DNA of 64,000 nucleotides, taken from JAWLBM01 sp041687675. Lineage in GTDB: Bacteria; Pseudomonadota; Alphaproteobacteria; Rhizobiales; Pleomorphomonadaceae. Under the pieces are notes generated by a model, which did no database searches, was not told where the DNA came from, and was given only the letters and a program-made list of their open reading frames with translations. The stretch lies in NCBI GenBank assembly GCA_041687675.1, contig JAWLBM010000025.1, positions 12,380 to 76,379 of the forward strand. Direction: 5' to 3'. The position numbers and the translations under genes are program-made. Below are positions 61,198 through 64,000 of this stretch, one piece after another; the first letter of the stretch is position 1, and each line of letters starts with the position of its first letter.

Positions 61198-62556
61198 ATG
61201 ACCCGCACCCTGATCCGCAGCGCCACCCTCGTCACCATTGACCCCGCGCTGGGGGACCTCGCCGGCGACGTCCTCGTCGAGGACGGCCGCATCGCCGCGG
61301 TGGGGCCGGGGCTCGCCGCGCCCGAGGGGGCGGAGGTGGTCGATGCCTCGGGGATGATCGCCCTCCCCGGCTTCGTCAACGCCCACATCCACACCTGGCA
61401 GGCCGGCCTTCGCGGCGTCGCGGCGGACTGGACGATCGGCGAGTACATGCGGGCGATGCACGCCGGCCTCGCCACCCACTTCCGCCCCGACGACATCCGC
61501 ATCGCCAACCACGTCGGCGCGCTGCACCAGGTCCACGCCGGCACCACCACCCTCGCCGACTGGTGCCACAACAACCCGACGCCCGACCACACCGACGCCG
61601 CCGTCGACGGCCTCGAGGCCTCCGGCATCCGCGCCGTCTTCCTGCACGGCTCGCCGAAGCCGGACCCGAAGCCCGGGCAGAAGCACTTCTCCGAGGTGCC
61701 GATGCCGCGGGCCGAGGTGGAGCGGCTCCGTCGCGGCCGCCTCGCCTCGGGCGACCGGCTCGTCACCCTCGGCCTCGCCGTGCTCGGGCCGCAGCTCTCC
61801 GTCTGGGACGTCTGCGACGCCGACTTCCGCCTCGCCCGCGAGTTCGACCTCGTCGCCAGCATGCACGTCAGCGGCCCGCTGCTCACCGCCGACGGCTTCG
61901 AGCGGCTGGCCGGCCTCGGCCTCCTCGGCCCGCGCGTCAACATCGTCCACGGCAATGTGCTTGAAGGCGATCGCCTCGCCCGCCTCGTCGACCTCGGCGT
62001 CAGCTTCACCCCGACGCCGGAGGTGGAGCTGCAGATGGGCTTCGGCGACCCGCTGACCGGCCGGCTGCGCGCCCTCGGCGGGCGGATCTCGCTCGGCTCC
62101 GACATCGAGTCCGCCATGGCCGGCGACATGTTCGCCGTCACCCGCTTCGCCCTGCAGGCCCAGCGCCACGCCGACGCGCTGGTCGCCCGCGCCGCGGAGG
62201 GGCGGTCGCCGGCCTCGATCACCGTGACCGCCCGCGAGGCGCTCGCCTGGGCCACCATCGGAGGCGCGCGGATGCTCGGCCTCGACGACCGTATCGGCTC
62301 GCTGACGCCGGGCAAGCGGGCGGACCTCATCCTGGTCGACGCCCGCGGCATCAACCTGCGGCCGGTGCACGACCCGGTCGCCTCGCTGCTCTTCCACGCC
62401 GGCCCGCGCGACGTCGACAGTGTGATGGTCGACGGCCGCTTCCTGAAGCGCGGCGGCCGGCTCGCCGAGCCCGCCCTCGACCGGCTTCTGGGCGAGGTGG
62501 AGGCCTCCGGCCGGCGGATCATGCGCGACTTCGCGGCGGCCCGCATTGCCGGGTAG
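61198..62556 (+). CDS. amidohydrolase (TRZ/ATZ, cytosine-deaminase-like family)
   Basis: The 452-residue enzyme has an N-terminal composite beta domain and a TIM barrel with the metal ligands H63 and H65 (FVNAHIHTWQAG), H223 (ASMHVSG), H251 (NIVHGNV) and D302 (SLGSDIES), and a C-terminal return of the beta domain (GSLTPGKRADLILVDARG). The pattern fits subtype III amidohydrolases that deaminate or hydrolyse C-N bonds of heterocycles (guanine, cytosine, triazines, S-adenosylhomocysteine) with one metal. In this locus it probably removes an amino group or opens a ring. Nine bp after the permease. Confidence 0.9.
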   Translation: MTRTLIRSATLVTIDPALGDLAGDVLVEDGRIAAVGPGLAAPEGAEVVDASGMIALPGFVNAHIHTWQAGLRGVAADWTIGEYMRAMHAGLATHFRPDDIRIANHVGALHQVHAGTTTLADWCHNNPTPDHTDAAVDGLEASGIRAVFLHGSPKPDPKPGQKHFSEVPMPRAEVERLRRGRLASGDRLVTLGLAVLGPQLSVWDVCDADFRLAREFDLVASMHVSGPLLTADGFERLAGLGLLGPRVNIVHGNVLEGDRLARLVDLGVSFTPTPEVELQMGFGDPLTGRLRALGGRISLGSDIESAMAGDMFAVTRFALQAQRHADALVARAAEGRSPASITVTAREALAWATIGGARMLGLDDRIGSLTPGKRADLILVDARGINLRPVHDPVASLLFHAGPRDVDSVMVDGRFLKRGGRLAEPALDRLLGEVEASGRRIMRDFAAARIAG

Positions 62557-62601
62557 GATGGAGTTGGGCGAACCGGCTCGCGGCAAGGACGGGAGGAGAG
62601 G

Positions 62602-63684
62602 ATGACCGACGAGGCCAAGGATCCAAGGATCGCCGCCGCGGTCGGCCACTGGTCGCACCGGCTGGTGGCGAACGGGGTGCCGCTCGCCGACTTCCAGGAC
62701 GTCACCTCCGCGCTGACGCGCTGGGACGACTGGTGCGCCGCCTGGAGCGCCCGCGCCGCGGTCCACGAGGACCTCGGCGAGACCGCCCTCGACGAGGGGC
62801 GGCGGCTCAGCGCCGGCGAGCACTTCACCACCGCGGGCGTGCTCTACCACTTCGCCAAGTTCCTGTTCGTGCACGACATGGACCAGCTTCGCGCCGCGCA
62901 CGGCAAGGCCGTCGCCTGCCGCAACCGGGCGCTGCCGCTGCTCGCCCGGCCGGGGATGCGGGTCGAGGTCCCCTTCCGCGGCCACCGGCTGCACGGCAAC
63001 CTCCGCCTGCCCCATGGCGCCGGCCGCCCGCCGGTGGTGATCATGGCCATGGGCCTCGACTCGGCCAAGGAGGAGATGCACACCAACGAGGAGGTGTTTC
63101 TCGACCGCGGCATGGCCACCTTCGCCTTCGACGGCCCCGGCCAGGGCGAGGCGGAGTACGACCTGCCGATCTGGCCCGAGTACGAGGAACCGGTCGCCGC
63201 GGTGGTCGACACGCTGGCCGCCCGCGCCGACGTCGACGGCCACCGGGTGGCGATCTGGGGCGTCAGCCTCGGCGGCTACTATGCGCCGCGGGCGGCGGCC
63301 TTCGAGCACCGCCTGCGCGCCTGCGTCTCGCTGACCGGCCCCTTCGACTTCGCCGAGGCCTTCGACCGCGCCCCGCCGCTGACCCGCGCCGCCTTCGTCG
63401 CCCGGAGCCACGCCGGCAGCGAGGAGGCCGCCCGCAAGGTGGCCGAGCGGATGGACCTTTCCGGCTGCGCCGGCCTGATCCGCTGCCCGACCTACGTGGT
63501 CGGCGGCCGCCTCGACCGGGTGATCCCGCCCGACCACGCCGAGCGCCTCGCCGCCGCCGTGCGCGGCGAGGTGGTCCTCAACATGGTCGAGGACGGCGGC
63601 CACGTCGCCAACAACCGCCCCTACAAGTACCGCACCCAAGCCGCCGACTTCCTCGGCCGCCACCTGGGCCTGCCGGCGGCCTGA
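62602..63684 (+). CDS. alpha/beta hydrolase (2,6-dihydroxypseudooxynicotine hydrolase-like)
   Basis: The 360-residue protein has the same helical cap and core as the protein encoded at 56928: VVIMAMGLDSAKEEMHTNEE, AFDGPGQGEAEYDLPIWPEY, and an intact triad of Ser222 (GVSLGG), Asp305 (GGRLDRVIPP) and His334 (EDGGHVANN). Members of this group cleave C-C or C-N bonds of ring-opened N-heterocycles, for example in nicotine breakdown. GGGAGGAGAGG lies directly upstream of the ATG. Last gene of the third unit; the sequence after it is repeat-rich and gene-free to the window end. Confidence 0.88.
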   Translation: MTDEAKDPRIAAAVGHWSHRLVANGVPLADFQDVTSALTRWDDWCAAWSARAAVHEDLGETALDEGRRLSAGEHFTTAGVLYHFAKFLFVHDMDQLRAAHGKAVACRNRALPLLARPGMRVEVPFRGHRLHGNLRLPHGAGRPPVVIMAMGLDSAKEEMHTNEEVFLDRGMATFAFDGPGQGEAEYDLPIWPEYEEPVAAVVDTLAARADVDGHRVAIWGVSLGGYYAPRAAAFEHRLRACVSLTGPFDFAEAFDRAPPLTRAAFVARSHAGSEEAARKVAERMDLSGCAGLIRCPTYVVGGRLDRVIPPDHAERLAAAVRGEVVLNMVEDGGHVANNRPYKYRTQAADFLGRHLGLPAA

Positions 63685-63733
63685 AGGAAGTGAGCGACGC
63701 CCGCCCGGGCGCCGCCCTCAGGCCGGCGCGATT

Positions 63734-63782
63734 CCCTTCTCCCCTCCCGGGGAGAAGGTGCCCCGAAGGGGCGGATGAGGGC
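63734..63782. repeat. palindromic intergenic repeat of a second type
   Basis: Two adjacent hairpins, CTTCTCCCC/GGGGAGAAG and GCCCC-GAA-GGGGC, followed by GGATGAGGG. Elements of this form are scattered between genes in many alphaproteobacteria. It is the first part of the gene-free end 63685-64000. Confidence 0.65.
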
Positions 63783-63839
63783 CCCCGCTCTCCGCCCGCA
63801 CGCCCGGCCCGAACACAAGGTCCGCACGCGGATGATCGA

Positions 63840-63867
63840 CGTCATCCCGGCGAAAGCCGGGATCCAG
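63840..63867. repeat. REP-like unit, third location
   Basis: The same 28 bp as the arms at 11237 and 11475, identical over the unit. The expected inverted partner about 32 bp further (near 63902) keeps only CTGGATCCC before diverging, so this is a half-decayed copy. No gene follows to the window end. Confidence 0.8.
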
Positions 63868-64000
63868 GAACTCCCTCACCGCATTGACTCCGCGAGGTTT
63901 TCTGGATCCCTGTGTGTCGATTCTGTGCGAAGGTGTAGACGGGCGGGAGATCGCTGGATCCCTGGTCTTCGAGACCGTAAGCCGGTCACGATCCCCGCCC

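Overview
The window is very GC-rich, densely packed bacterial DNA. Its gene content fits a metabolically versatile alphaproteobacterium: TRAP and branched-chain-amino-acid-type ABC uptake systems, LacI/DeoR/GntR regulators, YihY, PRC-barrel and DUF4174 envelope proteins, and GGAAC-N16/17-NGTT promoters of the EcfG general-stress type that is specific to Alphaproteobacteria. I do not assign a genus. Roughly sixty protein genes, one tRNA gene, several gene remnants, two families of dispersed repeats and one small tRNA-linked genomic island can be supported.

Layout. (1) 1-3.4 kb: a tightly coupled YcaO - TfuA - pentein-fold operon, probably peptide or protein backbone modification, with the tail of an unidentified gene in front. 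(2) 3.4-17.2 kb: mainly stress and envelope genes (PRC-barrel, CYP152-like P450 - YihY - GSP26 operon, DUF4174, EF-hand, OpgG, PepSY-like). Five transcription units here carry an EcfG-like promoter. They are interleaved with a sugar unit (SMP-30, LacI, ketose 3-epimerase-like), a DedA gene, a truncated PfkB kinase and a cluster of inverted repeats. (3) 17.3-25.4 kb: a TRAP transporter and DeoR/GlpR regulator, divergent from a GlpA-like dehydrogenase with a BFD domain, a second FAD oxidoreductase and an FGGY kinase; this looks like uptake, phosphorylation and oxidation of a polyol-like compound that is probably not glycerol. (4) 25.5-28.7 kb: a SelD-partner-type FAD oxidoreductase divergent from fdhD, then a SnoaL-like fusion protein.

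(5) 28.85-38.53 kb: a 9.7-kb island. A 16-bp direct repeat of the 3' end of tRNA-Ile(CAT) lies at both ends, and a frameshifted tyrosine-integrase remnant sits beside the tRNA. The cargo is a PHP-type hydrolase, a GntR-LacI hybrid regulator, an SsuABC-like transporter and two Gfo/Idh/MocA dehydrogenases. (6) 39.0-63.7 kb: a 25-kb catabolic locus, almost entirely on the + strand. It encodes an M24-fold enzyme with an altered metal site, E1 alpha, E1 beta, an E2 divided into a lipoyl protein and a separate transacylase protein, an aldehyde dehydrogenase, a LacI regulator, a 3-hydroxyisobutyrate-dehydrogenase-like enzyme, a five-gene LIV-type ABC transporter, a glutathione transferase, a DUF606 exporter, a lone molybdenum-hydroxylase large subunit, an alpha/beta hydrolase that has lost its serine nucleophile, a TRAP transporter with fused permease, an amidohydrolase and a second alpha/beta hydrolase with an intact triad. 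LacI-type palindromes related to TGCAAACGATTGCA lie in front of all three + strand units, so the locus is probably one regulon for an N-containing, possibly heterocyclic or amide substrate (inference).

The strongest candidates for something undescribed are the divided E2 in its catabolic locus, the YcaO-TfuA-pentein operon, the paralogous hydrolase pair with one nucleophile-less member, and the tRNA-Ile island.
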